Of a stretch of DNA of 26,474 bases, positions 1 to 7,801 are shown piece after piece; position 1 is the first letter of the stretch; every line of letters starts with the position of its first letter. The position numbers were made by a program, and so were the translations under genes. The DNA is from JAVBKB01 sp031554275 (GTDB lineage: Bacteria > Bacillota > Bacilli > JARBTR01): contig JAVBKB010000223.1 of the NCBI GenBank assembly GCA_031554275.1, positions 1 through 26,474 on the forward strand. Reading direction: 5' to 3'. The notes below the pieces were generated by a model, which saw only the letters and a program-made list of their open reading frames with translations, was not told where the DNA came from and searched no databases.

Positions 1-19
1 CAGAAAGCGAGTGAATATT

Positions 20-964
20 ATGAAAAAAAACACGATGATCTCTGTCGAAGCACTTACAAAATCCTTCAAGACCATTAGCGTTCTTGATGGCATCAGTTTT
101 ACAGTAGAAAAGGGTAATATCTTTGCCCTACTTGGCTCTAATGGTGCCGGGAAAACAACTACAATTAAGATTTTGACCACTTTACTCAAACCAGATAGCG
201 GAATCGCCAAAGTATGCGAAATTGATGTAACTGAGCAACCTGAGCAAGTTCGGGAATCCATTAGTCTTACTGGGCAATTTGCAGCAGTGGATGAAGTTCT
301 CACTGGCCGTGAAAATATGTATCTGATTGGCAAACTCAGACATCTTCCTGATGTAAAGCAAAAGTCTGACGAATTGCTTCAGCGATTTGATCTTACTGAT
401 GCGGCTGACCGCTATGTTTCTACTTACTCTGGTGGGATGAGACGCCGACTTGACTTAGCGATGAGCCTTCTCGGTTCACCAGCTGTTTTGTTCCTTGACG
501 AACCAACCACTGGGCTTGATCCTCAGGCTCGTACTGTGATGTGGAAAATCATCAAGGAGCTTGCTTCAAAAGGGGTAACAATCTTTCTAACAACACAATA
601 CTTGGAAGAAGCCGATCAATTAGCTGACCAAGTTGCCATTCTACATCAAGGGAAAATCGTTGCCGAGGGAAGTGCTGCGGAGTTGAAACGGATGCTTCCG
701 CATGGACATATTGAATTGCGTTTTCTTGATGAAACGATTCTGAAGGAAGCGTCAGATTTATTAACGGAGTTCAAGCAAACCGTTGATGAAGAAAGCCAAG
801 CACTTTCAGTCGTAACAGACGGTAGCGTTAAGCAAATGACAGAAATATTAACAAAGCTTGAGAAGAACCATGTTACTGTTCTAGAATTTGCGCAGAAGCT
901 GCCAACACTTGATGATGTCTTTATTTCCATTGTTAATAATGATCAAGGGGTGAATTCAAAATGA
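20..964 (+). CDS. DrrA-like ABC transporter ATP-binding protein
   Basis: ATPase subunit of a two-gene ABC-2 type exporter of the daunorubicin-resistance (DrrA) class, expected to drive efflux of a drug or lipid-like compound at the membrane. In the 314-aa product the Walker A motif GSNGAGKT is at residues 39-46, the signature SGGM at 137-140 and Walker B LFLDEP at 157-162. The switch position reads TTQYLEEAD, with Gln in place of the usual His, which is typical of DrrA-type ATPases. A C-terminal extension of about 90 residues follows the nucleotide-binding domain. I chose the ATG at 20; a GTG at 11 is in frame, but the window edge hides the upstream context. The stop overlaps the next gene by 4 nt (ATGA), so the two are translationally coupled. 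The substrate cannot be told from sequence. Confidence 0.88.
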   Translation: MKKNTMISVEALTKSFKTISVLDGISFTVEKGNIFALLGSNGAGKTTTIKILTTLLKPDSGIAKVCEIDVTEQPEQVRESISLTGQFAAVDEVLTGRENMYLIGKLRHLPDVKQKSDELLQRFDLTDAADRYVSTYSGGMRRRLDLAMSLLGSPAVLFLDEPTTGLDPQARTVMWKIIKELASKGVTIFLTTQYLEEADQLADQVAILHQGKIVAEGSAAELKRMLPHGHIELRFLDETILKEASDLLTEFKQTVDEESQALSVVTDGSVKQMTEILTKLEKNHVTVLEFAQKLPTLDDVFISIVNNDQGVNSK

Positions 965-1728
965 CCATTTTAAAAAATCGAATAAGCGATACGCTTGTGA
1001 TGACAAATCGTATCTTGAAACATAACCTGCGCAGTGTGGATACAATTATTACTGTAGTAGCCATGCCTGTTATGATGATGCTGATGTCAGTTTACATCTT
1101 TGGTGGAGCAATGGACCTAGGCGAGCGAAGTTATATTGATTACATCGTTCCTGGAATTTTCCTGCTGTGCATCACAAGTGGCGTTGCCTATACAACTTAT
1201 CGACTCAATAACGATGTCACCAAAGGGATCTTCGAACGATTTCATTCAATGCCAATTGCAAAATCATCCATTCTGGGTGGGCATGTTTTCACGACAATCA
1301 TATTTAACGCAATCTCTGTAATCGCTGTTTTACTAGTTGCACTTCTGATCGGATACAGACCGGAATCAACCCTGCTAGCCTGTTTGGTCGCTACACTTGT
1401 TTTGCTGCTATTTGCACTTGCCATGACGTGGTTAGCCATCATCTTTGGATTAATTGCAAAAAGCTTTGAAACAGCCGGTGTATACAGCTATATTCTAATG
1501 GGATTAATCTTCACAAGTTCGGGATTTGCCCCAACTGAGACAATGCCTGCTGGGCTCCGCTATTTTGCCGAGTACCAGCCAATGACCCCTGTAATAGAAA
1601 GCATTCGAACCTTGCTAAGCAGTGGGAAGATTGACAACAACACTTGGCTAGCCATGGCATGGTGTGTCGGGCTTTGGATTCTTTTCCGAATTATTGCGAT
1701 GAAAGCATATAAAAGCAAAGTAAAATAA
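961..1728 (+). CDS. ABC-2 type transporter permease (DrrB-like)
   Basis: Membrane subunit paired with the preceding ATPase. The 255-aa protein has about six hydrophobic segments: near residues 29-48, 60-80, 106-131, 137-160, 168-190 and 228-246. The region just before the third segment contains the ERFHSMP motif typical of ABC-2 permeases of the DrrB/NodJ kind. The start codon lies within the ATGA overlap with the ATPase gene and is preceded by an AAGGGGTGA ribosome binding site. The gene ends about 100 nt before a strong rho-independent terminator, so the operon probably contains only these two genes downstream of the window edge. A regulator could lie to the left, outside the window. Substrate unknown. 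Confidence 0.87.
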   Translation: MTILKNRISDTLVMTNRILKHNLRSVDTIITVVAMPVMMMLMSVYIFGGAMDLGERSYIDYIVPGIFLLCITSGVAYTTYRLNNDVTKGIFERFHSMPIAKSSILGGHVFTTIIFNAISVIAVLLVALLIGYRPESTLLACLVATLVLLLFALAMTWLAIIFGLIAKSFETAGVYSYILMGLIFTSSGFAPTETMPAGLRYFAEYQPMTPVIESIRTLLSSGKIDNNTWLAMAWCVGLWILFRIIAMKAYKSKVK

Positions 1729-1831
1729 ATCGGGATATTTCTTTCGAAAAAGATAGCTGTGTGTAACATCTCATCCGAATTGTCGTTAGAAAAGCAATTT
1801 AAAACCTCCGATAAAATTTTCAAATACTGAT

Positions 1832-1866
1832 AGCCAAGATGGCCATGAAGCAATCTTGGCTTTTTG
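1832..1866 (+). terminator. Rho-independent terminator of the ABC operon
   Basis: A perfect 9-bp stem, AGCCAAGAT (1832-1840) with ATCTTGGCT (1853-1861), has a 12-nt loop and runs directly into a T tract. It sits 104 nt after the permease stop codon on the same strand. Confidence 0.85.
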
Positions 1867-1933
1867 TTATAACTGAGTCATTTTCATAATTCATAAGCAT
1901 TGTGTTACAAGGAGTTCAAACCAACTCCCCGAG

Positions 1934-2036
1934 AATTTTCATTGGCAAAACAGGAGCTCCCGTGGGAATAGGAAACGAGGCGAGACCTTGGGGCCTCTGG
2001 ATTCCCTGAGGAAAGCAACTGTTTTCCAATAAAATT
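1934..2036. repeat. Palindromic intergenic repeat element
   Basis: Imperfect terminal inverted repeats flank this stretch: the left arm AATTTTCATTGGCAAAACAG (from 1934) is matched by the reverse complement of the right arm, CTGTTTTCCAATAAAATT (2019-2036). Inside are motifs GAGCTCCCGTGGGAATAGG and GAGGCGAGACC, which I recognise from memory as part of a widespread structured intergenic repeat of Bacillales genomes. No ORF with a ribosome binding site lies here. The gap between the ABC terminator and sigF (1867-2150) is essentially this element plus the hairpin at 2044-2075. Confidence 0.55.
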
Positions 2037-2043
2037 AAAATTG

Positions 2044-2075
2044 ATTCAAATAAGCACAAACGTGCGCTTTTGAAT
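2044..2075 (-). terminator. Possible terminator after sigF
   Basis: ATTCAAAAGCGCAC pairs with GTGCTTATTTGAAT on the minus strand, with one bulge and mismatch, and is followed by a T-rich run (CAATTTTAATTTTATT). It lies 75 nt past the sigF stop. The T tract is interrupted, so activity is uncertain. Confidence 0.4.
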
Positions 2076-2150
2076 GCTAAACATTTTTCATTTTTAATCA
2101 ATGCAAGATGGCAAATTCAATTCATCTTCTGTTTTCATGAAAGTCAGCAA

Positions 2151-2900
2151 TTATTCCATTCTTTCCTTCATCAATTTGAGAATTTTTTTCTCCAAACGAG
2201 AAACTTGCACTTGTGAAACGCCTAATCGTTCTGCAACTTCGGATTGTGTTTGGTCTTTGTAGTATCGCAAGTAGACGATCAGTTTTTCACGTTCATCTAA
2301 TGTTTCAATCGCTTTTCTCAGCGATATTTTTTCAAACCAACGTGCATTGCTTGTGTCTGTAATTTGATCTAACAACAGAATGGCATCTCCATCATTTTCA
2401 TAGACGGTTTCATGAATCGAGGAAGGCGAACGACTGGCGTCAAGCGCCATAACGATTTCTTCTTCTGACACATTCAATTCTTTCGCCAATTCACGAATTG
2501 TTGGCGGACGCTCATTCACCTTTGCGAACTTCTCGTTTTCTCTGCGAATTTTGTTGGCTAGTTCTTTCAGTGATCTACTAACTTTCACGGTACCATCATC
2601 TCGAATAAATCGCTGGATTTCCCCTAATATCATTGGAACTGCATAGGTTGAAAATTTCACATCATAACTTAGGTCAAATTTATTGATTGATTTTAGCAGT
2701 CCAATACAGCCAATTTGGAAGAGATCGTCGAGCTCATAACCACGATTGACAAATCGCTGGACAACTGACCAAACTAGCCGCGTGTTTTTTTCTATAATTT
2801 CATCTCTAGCAGCTGTTTCTCCATTTTGACTGCGTGCAATCAAGGTTTTGATTTCTTCATCCTTCACCACTGGCTGAGTTGCCTTTATTTCCACATCCAT
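2151..2900 (-). CDS. sigF: RNA polymerase sporulation sigma factor SigF
   Basis: First forespore-specific sigma factor; it directs transcription in the small compartment after asymmetric division. The 249-aa protein has sigma-70 region 2 (RLVWSVVQRF, DDLFQIGCIGLLKS, FSTYAVPMILGEIQRFIRDDG at about residues 41-102), region 3, and region 4 with the YLRYYKDQTQSEVAERLG helix-turn-helix near residues 211-228. It is nearly as long as B. subtilis SigF (255 aa) and very similar throughout. It is last in the spoIIA operon, 9 nt after spoIIAB. SpoIIAB holds SigF inactive until SpoIIAA releases it. The spoVA genes that follow sigF in B. subtilis are not present here. Confidence 0.97.
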   Translation of the reverse strand: MDVEIKATQPVVKDEEIKTLIARSQNGETAARDEIIEKNTRLVWSVVQRFVNRGYELDDLFQIGCIGLLKSINKFDLSYDVKFSTYAVPMILGEIQRFIRDDGTVKVSRSLKELANKIRRENEKFAKVNERPPTIRELAKELNVSEEEIVMALDASRSPSSIHETVYENDGDAILLLDQITDTSNARWFEKISLRKAIETLDEREKLIVYLRYYKDQTQSEVAERLGVSQVQVSRLEKKILKLMKERME

Positions 2901-2909
2901 ACAAGCACC

Positions 2910-3359
2910 TCAATGAACCATCAGGTTATTATTTGCAAAAAATTTAATTACTTTCACGCTTGTGCCCATATCTGGTTTGGATTCAACAACCATCTCGTCC
3001 ATAAAGTTTTCAATGATGGTGAATCCCATACCTGATCTTTCTAATTCTGGCTTTGACGTGAATAATGGTTGACATGCCTCATCTACATCCTTGATGCCAC
3101 AACCTTCATCCCGAACCTCGATTTCCAACTTCCCTTCTTCAAAATCGATGACAGCTCTCATATAGACAATTCCATTATCAATATTTTCATAACCGTGTAT
3201 GACAGAATTCGTTACAGCTTCTGAAACAACAGTTTTGATTTCAGTAAGTTCTTCGATCGTTGGGTCAAGCGGCATCATGAATGCAGCAATTGCAACCCTA
3301 GCAAATGCCTCATTCTCACTAATCGCTGTAAAACTCAAATTCATTTCATTCTTTGACAT
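2910..3359 (-). CDS. spoIIAB: Anti-sigma F factor and serine kinase SpoIIAB
   Basis: Binds and inhibits SigF, and phosphorylates SpoIIAA to inactivate it. The 149-aa protein shows the GHKL ATP-binding fold: an N box with EAVTNSVIHGY (E47, N51), a G1 box with DEGCGI and a G2 box with SGMGFTIIENF. The ATG immediately follows the spoIIAA stop with no gap and is preceded by a GGGGGTAG ribosome binding site within the end of spoIIAA, so translation of the two is probably coupled, keeping antagonist and kinase in proportion. sigF starts 9 nt after its stop. Length and motifs are standard for the family. Confidence 0.97.
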   Translation of the reverse strand: MSKNEMNLSFTAISENEAFARVAIAAFMMPLDPTIEELTEIKTVVSEAVTNSVIHGYENIDNGIVYMRAVIDFEEGKLEIEVRDEGCGIKDVDEACQPLFTSKPELERSGMGFTIIENFMDEMVVESKPDMGTSVKVIKFFANNNLMVH

Positions 3360-3710
3360 TTACACTACCCCCAAACCATGTAGAGCGTTTTCTTCAGAAG
3401 TTTCCAAACGCATGATTTTGAATATACCTGACATTTCAAACAGCTTTTCAATCGTTGGTGTGACAGCACAAACAACCATTTCACCATTATGCATTTTGAT
3501 TTGGTTATATCGACCTAGAATCACGCCAATACCTGAACTATCCATGAAATCTAACGCTGACAAATTAAGAACAAGATGCTTAATTGCTTCCTTTTCAATA
3601 AGTTCTGATGTGCGTTCCTTCATTTCAATAGCAGTATGGTGATCCAACTCCCCTGCTAATCTAACGCATAATACATTCCCAATCACTTCAAGATCCACTG
3701 ACAAACCCAT
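3360..3710 (-). CDS. spoIIAA: Anti-sigma F factor antagonist SpoIIAA
   Basis: STAS-domain protein that, when unphosphorylated, binds SpoIIAB and frees SigF in the forespore. The 116-aa product contains the conserved DFMDSSGIGVILGRY segment. Ser58, the residue phosphorylated by SpoIIAB in B. subtilis, is at the same position. It is dephosphorylated by SpoIIE, which is not encoded in this window. The ATG at 3710 is preceded by an AAGGAGG-type site. It is the first gene of the spoIIA operon and lies just downstream of a sigma-H promoter and Spo0A box. Confidence 0.97.
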   Translation of the reverse strand: MGLSVDLEVIGNVLCVRLAGELDHHTAIEMKERTSELIEKEAIKHLVLNLSALDFMDSSGIGVILGRYNQIKMHNGEMVVCAVTPTIEKLFEMSGIFKIMRLETSEENALHGLGVV

Positions 3711-3744
3711 TTTTAAATCCTCCTTTTCAACTACCTAGAGAGAG

Positions 3745-3783
3745 ATATTCTGGCTGTAAAAATCAACTTCCTGCCACTCGACA
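3745..3783 (-). promoter_or_regulatory. Sigma-H promoter and Spo0A box of spoIIA
   Basis: On the minus strand a -35 AGGAAGT and a -10 GAATAT are separated so that 18 nt lie between AGGA and GAAT, as expected for RnAGGAwWW-N11/12-RnnGAATww. Directly upstream is TGTCGAG (3777-3783), one base from the Spo0A box TGTCGAA. In B. subtilis spoIIA is driven by sigma-H and activated by Spo0A, so both sequence and context agree. Confidence 0.75.
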
Positions 3784-3825
3784 AAACTAGTGCAAAACAT
3801 CAATTTTCTGCAAGGGAATTGGAAA

Positions 3826-3860
3826 GTGCGCACAACAAAATCTCGATTTGTTGTACGCAC
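3826..3860 (-). terminator. Hairpin between dacF and spoIIAA
   Basis: The arms GTGCGCACAACAAA (3826-3839) and TTTGTTGTACGCAC (3847-3860) form a 14-nt stem with one C/A mismatch and a short loop. On the minus strand it is followed only by a weak TTTCC run. It lies about 190 nt after the dacF stop and may separate dacF from the spoIIA transcript. The rest of the 340-nt gap (3711-4050) holds the spoIIA promoter and no convincing ORF. Confidence 0.4.
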
Positions 3861-4050
3861 TAAGTGTTGAAAAAGGCTTTGACCATGATGCTGTTATAGT
3901 CTTAATCGAAACGACTGAGCAGCACAGGTTGTCCCCGAGCAACGCCAAGCAGCAACCACTAAACTGAACACCTGCCTTACGAAAAAGAAATAAGTAGTAA
4001 CTTCAACACGTCGTCACCGTAGCTCGGAATTCAAGGATAAGAATTGGTGA

Positions 4051-5223
4051 TTATTTCTTCACCTGCGTAAACATCCCTAGCGCTTTTTGATACGATTGAA
4101 ACCATGTTGCTTTTTGGATATCCTCTGCGGCTACCAAGTCAGTTTTGGAAATGATCTTTCCATTCTTCTCAATCTTGATATTACCTAGCACTTGCCCTTT
4201 ATGAATGGGTGCCTGAATATTCTGATTCAGCGTCATTTGCGGAGTTAGTTTCTCTGCTACTTCACCCTTCTTTGTTAAGATCGTGATATTTTCTGCAGCC
4301 TGCAGTTTCACCTTGTTTTGGTGACCTTTCTCCACATTCACTAAGGCAAGATTTTCACCCTTTTTAAATTGTTGTTTAGTTGAAAACTGATTGAAACCGT
4401 AGTCTAATAATTTTGTGACTTGGAGATTTCGAGACTTTGGATCGTCTGCACCAAAAACAACTGCCACAATTCGCATACCATCTCTAGAAGCAGTTGCCGT
4501 GAGGCAATACTTTGATTCATTTGTGAAACCCGTTTTGAGTCCATCAACACCTGGATAGAACTTCACTAACTTGTTGGTATTAACCAACCAGAATTTTTTA
4601 TCAGTATTCTCTCTTAAATAAGATTCGTATGTACCTGTAAACTTTGTAATTTCTTCATGCTTTAAAAGCTCCTTGCCCATCAATGCCATATCTCTTGCAG
4701 AACTATAATGGTTTTCAACAGGTAGTCCTGTGCAGTTTTGAAAAAAAGTATTCTTTAACCCAAGTTGCTTGGCTTTTGTATTCATTTTGTCTACAAAAGC
4801 TTCCTCACTACCAGCAATCTTTTCCGCCATTGCTACAGATGCATCATTTGCTGAACCAATTGAAATCCCATAAAGCATTTGCTTAACAGTCATTGTTTCA
4901 CCGGGTTCAAGAAAGATTTGTGATCCGCCCATTGATGCTGCATACTCGCTTGTTCTAACCTTGTCACTCATTTTGATTTGTTTGTGATCCAATGCTTCCA
5001 TAATGAGTATCATTGTCATAATCTTTGTCATACTAGCAGGCGGAAGCTGCTCGTCTTCATTTTTTGCATAGAGTAGCGTACCAGTATCACGTTCCATCAG
5101 GACTGCAGACTTCGCATTTGGTGTGAAATCAGCACCTTGATACTCTCCCTCAGCTGCAAATACTGGTATGCAGCAATTTAATAAGAAAACACTTGTCAAG
5201 CAGATACTCAAAAGTTTTTTCAT
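4051..5223 (-). CDS. dacF: D-alanyl-D-alanine carboxypeptidase DacF
   Basis: Penicillin-binding DD-carboxypeptidase that removes the terminal D-Ala from peptidoglycan stem peptides; in sporulating relatives it acts from the forespore side and helps set spore cortex cross-linking. The 390-aa protein has a signal peptide (residues 1-24, ending VFAA), the active-site tetrad SMTK at 64-67, SAN at 124-126 and KTG at 230-232, then a C-terminal beta-rich domain and an amphipathic tail for membrane attachment. The ATG follows an AGGAGG site with a T-rich spacer. In B. subtilis dacF also precedes spoIIAA and reads through into it. Here a 340-nt gap with a hairpin and an independent spoIIA promoter separates the two. 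Confidence 0.95.
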   Translation of the reverse strand: MKKLLSICLTSVFLLNCCIPVFAAEGEYQGADFTPNAKSAVLMERDTGTLLYAKNEDEQLPPASMTKIMTMILIMEALDHKQIKMSDKVRTSEYAASMGGSQIFLEPGETMTVKQMLYGISIGSANDASVAMAEKIAGSEEAFVDKMNTKAKQLGLKNTFFQNCTGLPVENHYSSARDMALMGKELLKHEEITKFTGTYESYLRENTDKKFWLVNTNKLVKFYPGVDGLKTGFTNESKYCLTATASRDGMRIVAVVFGADDPKSRNLQVTKLLDYGFNQFSTKQQFKKGENLALVNVEKGHQNKVKLQAAENITILTKKGEVAEKLTPQMTLNQNIQAPIHKGQVLGNIKIEKNGKIISKTDLVAAEDIQKATWFQSYQKALGMFTQVKK

Positions 5224-5254
5224 AAAAAAACTAACCTCCTAGTGACTTTGAGAT

Positions 5255-5283
5255 TAGTTTTCACTTATTTTCGATTAATATGC
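5255..5283 (-). promoter_or_regulatory. Possible sigma-F promoter of dacF
   Basis: A -35 GCATA (5279-5283) and a -10 GTGAAAACTA (5255-5264) on the minus strand resemble the sigma-F consensus (GyATA, GGnnAnAnTR), with one mismatch and a 14-nt spacer that is slightly short. dacF is sigma-F dependent in B. subtilis. Confidence 0.4.
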
Positions 5284-5309
5284 ATATTTTACTAATTAAA
5301 TTAAAGTCA

Positions 5310-5326
5310 GTAGCTGCAATAGCTAC
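5310..5326 (-). terminator. Possible terminator after ypjB
   Basis: A perfect 6-bp stem GTAGCT/AGCTAC with a 5-nt loop, followed on the minus strand by TGACTTTAATTTAATT. It lies 35 nt past the ypjB stop. The T tract is not contiguous. Confidence 0.4.
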
Positions 5327-5360
5327 ATGCCATTTTTCTTAACCAATCAGTTTGTGCAGG

Positions 5361-6143
5361 TTACACAGTGCCATCGTTCTTAACATGTTCAGCTTTATAC
5401 TTTCGCCATCCCACATAAGAAAGGGTTGCCATGATGATGCTTCCTGTTGTCGCAATCACCCACCAAATAGATGGTTCTGAGCGCACATGCTCCATTTCGC
5501 GAAATATCGCTTCCAAATCCGCTTTCAGTTTTGTGATTTCTTTATTACTATTTCTATCTGAAAAGACTTGATCGCGGTAATCATTGATAAACTTAACTTC
5601 TCGCTCCAATGCATTCGCAGTAGCACTTTTGACATCTATCTTCATTGATGGCGCAATCACTTCAAATTGATTAACCATTTGGGTGATGAGTTCATCAAAC
5701 GTGTCGGTATCACTCGCTTGAATAGCCGCTTCTGCCTTGGAGAGCGTTTCTAAGATTGGTTCCCGCATCTTTGTCCAAAGTGGTGCTCCTTCTTTTTGCA
5801 CTGCATCGACGGCCAAGCGAAAAGAGGTAACTTTATCTGAAGCTGAGTTTTTCTCGAAATTTTCTGAATCGAACACCTTGATTGCTTTTTGTTGTGCTGC
5901 TTGAATTTCATGTATTTCAACTTCAGTAAGTGCGTTGCGGTCTTTAGTGATATCACTAAAGTTTTTACCAAACAAGTCAAGAATATGCTGAGCATCTTCA
6001 AAACGTCCCAAAATGGTGAACTGTAAAGTTTGGTCAGCAAGATCATCTAACTTCTTGATGGAAGACGGACTGGCAGCGAGTATGCTATGTAGCACAAATA
6101 AATTGATGCAGCAAACAAGGATAATGGCAGAGAGTTTTTTCAA
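5361..6143 (-). CDS. ypjB: Sporulation protein YpjB
   Basis: Member of the spore YpjB family, which is found only in endospore formers; its biochemical role is unknown to me. I place the start at the TTG at 6143, not at far-upstream in-frame codons, because AGGAGG lies 6 nt before it and the product then begins with a clean signal peptide (MKKLSAIILVCC...). The 260-aa protein has an N-terminal hydrophobic segment (residues 3-23), a long helical middle region rich in acidic residues and a C-terminal membrane segment (WWVIATTGSIIMATLSYVGW), so most of the protein should lie outside the cytoplasmic face. In B. subtilis ypjB sits near qcrABC, as here, but its usual neighbour ypjA is missing. A sigma-E-like promoter precedes it. 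Confidence 0.85.
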   Translation of the reverse strand: MKKLSAIILVCCINLFVLHSILAASPSSIKKLDDLADQTLQFTILGRFEDAQHILDLFGKNFSDITKDRNALTEVEIHEIQAAQQKAIKVFDSENFEKNSASDKVTSFRLAVDAVQKEGAPLWTKMREPILETLSKAEAAIQASDTDTFDELITQMVNQFEVIAPSMKIDVKSATANALEREVKFINDYRDQVFSDRNSNKEITKLKADLEAIFREMEHVRSEPSIWWVIATTGSIIMATLSYVGWRKYKAEHVKNDGTV

Positions 6144-6186
6144 AATGTCCCTCCTCACGAATGATGAAAACGCTTTTCTATACATC

Positions 6187-6215
6187 AATGTATGAGGCGA
6201 AGGACAAGAATAGAA
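6187..6215 (-). promoter_or_regulatory. Sigma-E-like promoter of ypjB
   Basis: The -10 CATACATT (6187-6194) matches the sigma-E consensus CATACAnT. Fourteen nt upstream is TTCTATT (6209-6215), a 5/7 match to the -35 kmATATT. It is 44 nt from the ypjB start codon. Confidence 0.5.
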
Positions 6216-6339
6216 TGAATCCACTCGCTTGAATGAAGAAAAAAACCAACACCCAGCGAACAGATTGCTATATACAGAAAATTCTTGTTTTGGTATCATA
6301 AAAAAGCGCAAAAAAAATTTCGCACTGAGGAGGTGTAAT

Positions 6340-6789
6340 ATGTTTTTTGAGAAAATAAAAGATTTCATGCTATTTTCCGGCAGAGCTAGACGAAGAGAAT
6401 TCTGGGTTTACGCACTTATCTATTTTTTAATTTTCATTTTGATCATTGTGTTAGCAAATATGACAGGTGGTATCGAAACGATCACCTCTTATGTAGAAAC
6501 AGAAAATGGTTTTAGTTATCGTAGTAGTACATCCTTTTTAAGCTCATCACCATTCTATTATGTCATGATGATTTTTATACTTGGTACTCTCATACCTAGC
6601 CTTGCTGTTACGGTTAGAAGATTACATGATACGGGTAGATCTGGCGCATGGTTTTTTATTAACTTCATTCCGATTATTGGAAATATTATCTTTTTGGTTT
6701 TTGTATGCTTAGATAGCCAACCTGGTGGTAATCACTATGGCCCAAATCCGAAAACCGGTGAAACCGTCATCTACAATCCACAGAACTAG
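6340..6789 (+). CDS. DUF805 domain membrane protein
   Basis: A 149-aa protein of the DUF805 family, whose function is not established. The family pattern is clear: an N-terminal FSGRARRREFWVYAL segment, three to four hydrophobic stretches (about residues 24-42, 71-92 and 106-126), the conserved VRRLHDTGRSGAW motif near residues 91-103, and a C-terminal tail ending NHYGPNPK. The ATG at 6340 is chosen because GAGGAGGTG lies 5 nt before it; the longer in-frame extension to 6229 has no such site and is unlike the family. It is transcribed divergently from ypjB and convergently to qcrC, so it seems to be a single-gene unit. Confidence 0.88.
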   Translation: MFFEKIKDFMLFSGRARRREFWVYALIYFLIFILIIVLANMTGGIETITSYVETENGFSYRSSTSFLSSSPFYYVMMIFILGTLIPSLAVTVRRLHDTGRSGAWFFINFIPIIGNIIFLVFVCLDSQPGGNHYGPNPKTGETVIYNPQN

Positions 6790-6869
6790 CAAATCAATTA
6801 ACCACAACAAGGTGACAAAAGGTCAGTTAATTTCGACTGCTCCAATACTTAGATCAATATGAAAATAAG

Positions 6870-6909
6870 GCTAGAACAAAAGTAGATACCAGTCTGCTTT
6901 TGTTCTAGC
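6870..6909. terminator. Bidirectional terminator between DUF805 gene and qcrC
   Basis: A perfect 13-bp inverted repeat, GCTAGAACAAAAG (6870-6882) and CTTTTGTTCTAGC (6897-6909), with a 14-nt loop lies between two convergent genes. On the minus strand it is followed by a T-rich CTTATTTTCATATT, so it best serves the qcr operon; A/T-rich arms could also serve the plus strand. Confidence 0.7.
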
Positions 6910-7015
6910 TACTTCTTTAAGAAAGTGGAATTGTATTTTTTCACTTGATTTCCGGGCAAGGCCTTGAGCTCTTTTGAAATAATGGCACAAAGTTAACGCC
7001 CTCTGCTTGTCTATC

Positions 7016-7780
7016 CTATTTCAATTCAGCTATATATTTAGCAAGTACAGTTAGGTCTTCATCTGAACCTTTATAAATTCCTGCTGGCATTTTGCCCGTG
7101 CCGTCCCTTGCGATCTTGGTAACTTCTTCAGGTGAGTGTCCAGTACCTACTAGCTTTGGTGCTGCTGGTCCACCTTGGAGCTTTTCCCCATGACAAGAAG
7201 TGCAAGTGCTTGCAGCTGCAATTACATAGCCAGGTGTTTTGGTGTCAATTTCTTGTGCTATCTTCCCTTGCTCTTTCGCTTTCTCCCAATCATGATGTGC
7301 TGCTGCATCCCAAGTCAGATAAAAGATTGCTGCAATGGCTAATAGCATGAAACTAACGGCAATTGGACGCTTGCTTGGACGCCGTTCTAGTCCACGGTCA
7401 AGAAATGGTGCTAACAGAAGAGCTGTGAAAGCAAGTCCTGGAATCACCATCGTTCCAATGACATTATATGGACCTGAGGCATATGTGAATTTTAATAATT
7501 GATATAAAAACAAGAAATACCAGTCAGGTAATGGGATATAACCTGTATCTGTTGGGTCAGCGATACGCTCTAATGGCGCTGGATGTGCTGCGATGAGTGC
7601 GAGAAAGCCAACGAGGAAGACCGCACCAACCATCCATTCTTTCAACAGAAAGTTTGGCCAAAATGCCTCTGTTTTCCCTGGATATTCACTATAATCCTTT
7701 GGAGTTGTATCGCGTTGTTCCTTTGGCTTATCAACCACTCGGGAGTCACCAACATACTTCATGCCTTTACCAGATTTCAT
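7016..7780 (-). CDS. qcrC: Menaquinol:cytochrome c reductase cytochrome b/c subunit QcrC
   Basis: Fusion subunit typical of Firmicutes bc complexes: an N-terminal part equivalent to subunit IV of the b6f complex and a C-terminal cytochrome c domain. In the 254-aa protein the membrane segments lie near residues 50-66, 108-126 and 139-156, the PDWYFLFLYQLLK motif is at 85-97 and the heme c site CTSCH is at 193-197. A Met in GKMPAGI near the C-terminus is the likely sixth heme ligand. It is last in qcrA-qcrB-qcrC, 21 nt after qcrB, with an ATG preceded by GGAGG. The complex passes electrons from menaquinol to cytochrome c at the membrane. Confidence 0.96.
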   Translation of the reverse strand: MKSGKGMKYVGDSRVVDKPKEQRDTTPKDYSEYPGKTEAFWPNFLLKEWMVGAVFLVGFLALIAAHPAPLERIADPTDTGYIPLPDWYFLFLYQLLKFTYASGPYNVIGTMVIPGLAFTALLLAPFLDRGLERRPSKRPIAVSFMLLAIAAIFYLTWDAAAHHDWEKAKEQGKIAQEIDTKTPGYVIAAASTCTSCHGEKLQGGPAAPKLVGTGHSPEEVTKIARDGTGKMPAGIYKGSDEDLTVLAKYIAELK

Positions 7781-7801
7781 TTGTACTCCTCCATGTCTAC
7801 G

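Noticed and set aside
3199..3642. 147-codon plus-strand ORF across spoIIAA and spoIIAB
   Set aside because: Antisense to two conserved genes with an intact operon; no promoter or ribosome binding site of its own.
6144..6368. 75-residue N-terminal extension of YpjB
   Set aside because: It would remove the signal peptide from the N-terminus, includes the predicted promoter and ignores the AGGAGG site 6 nt before the TTG at 6143.
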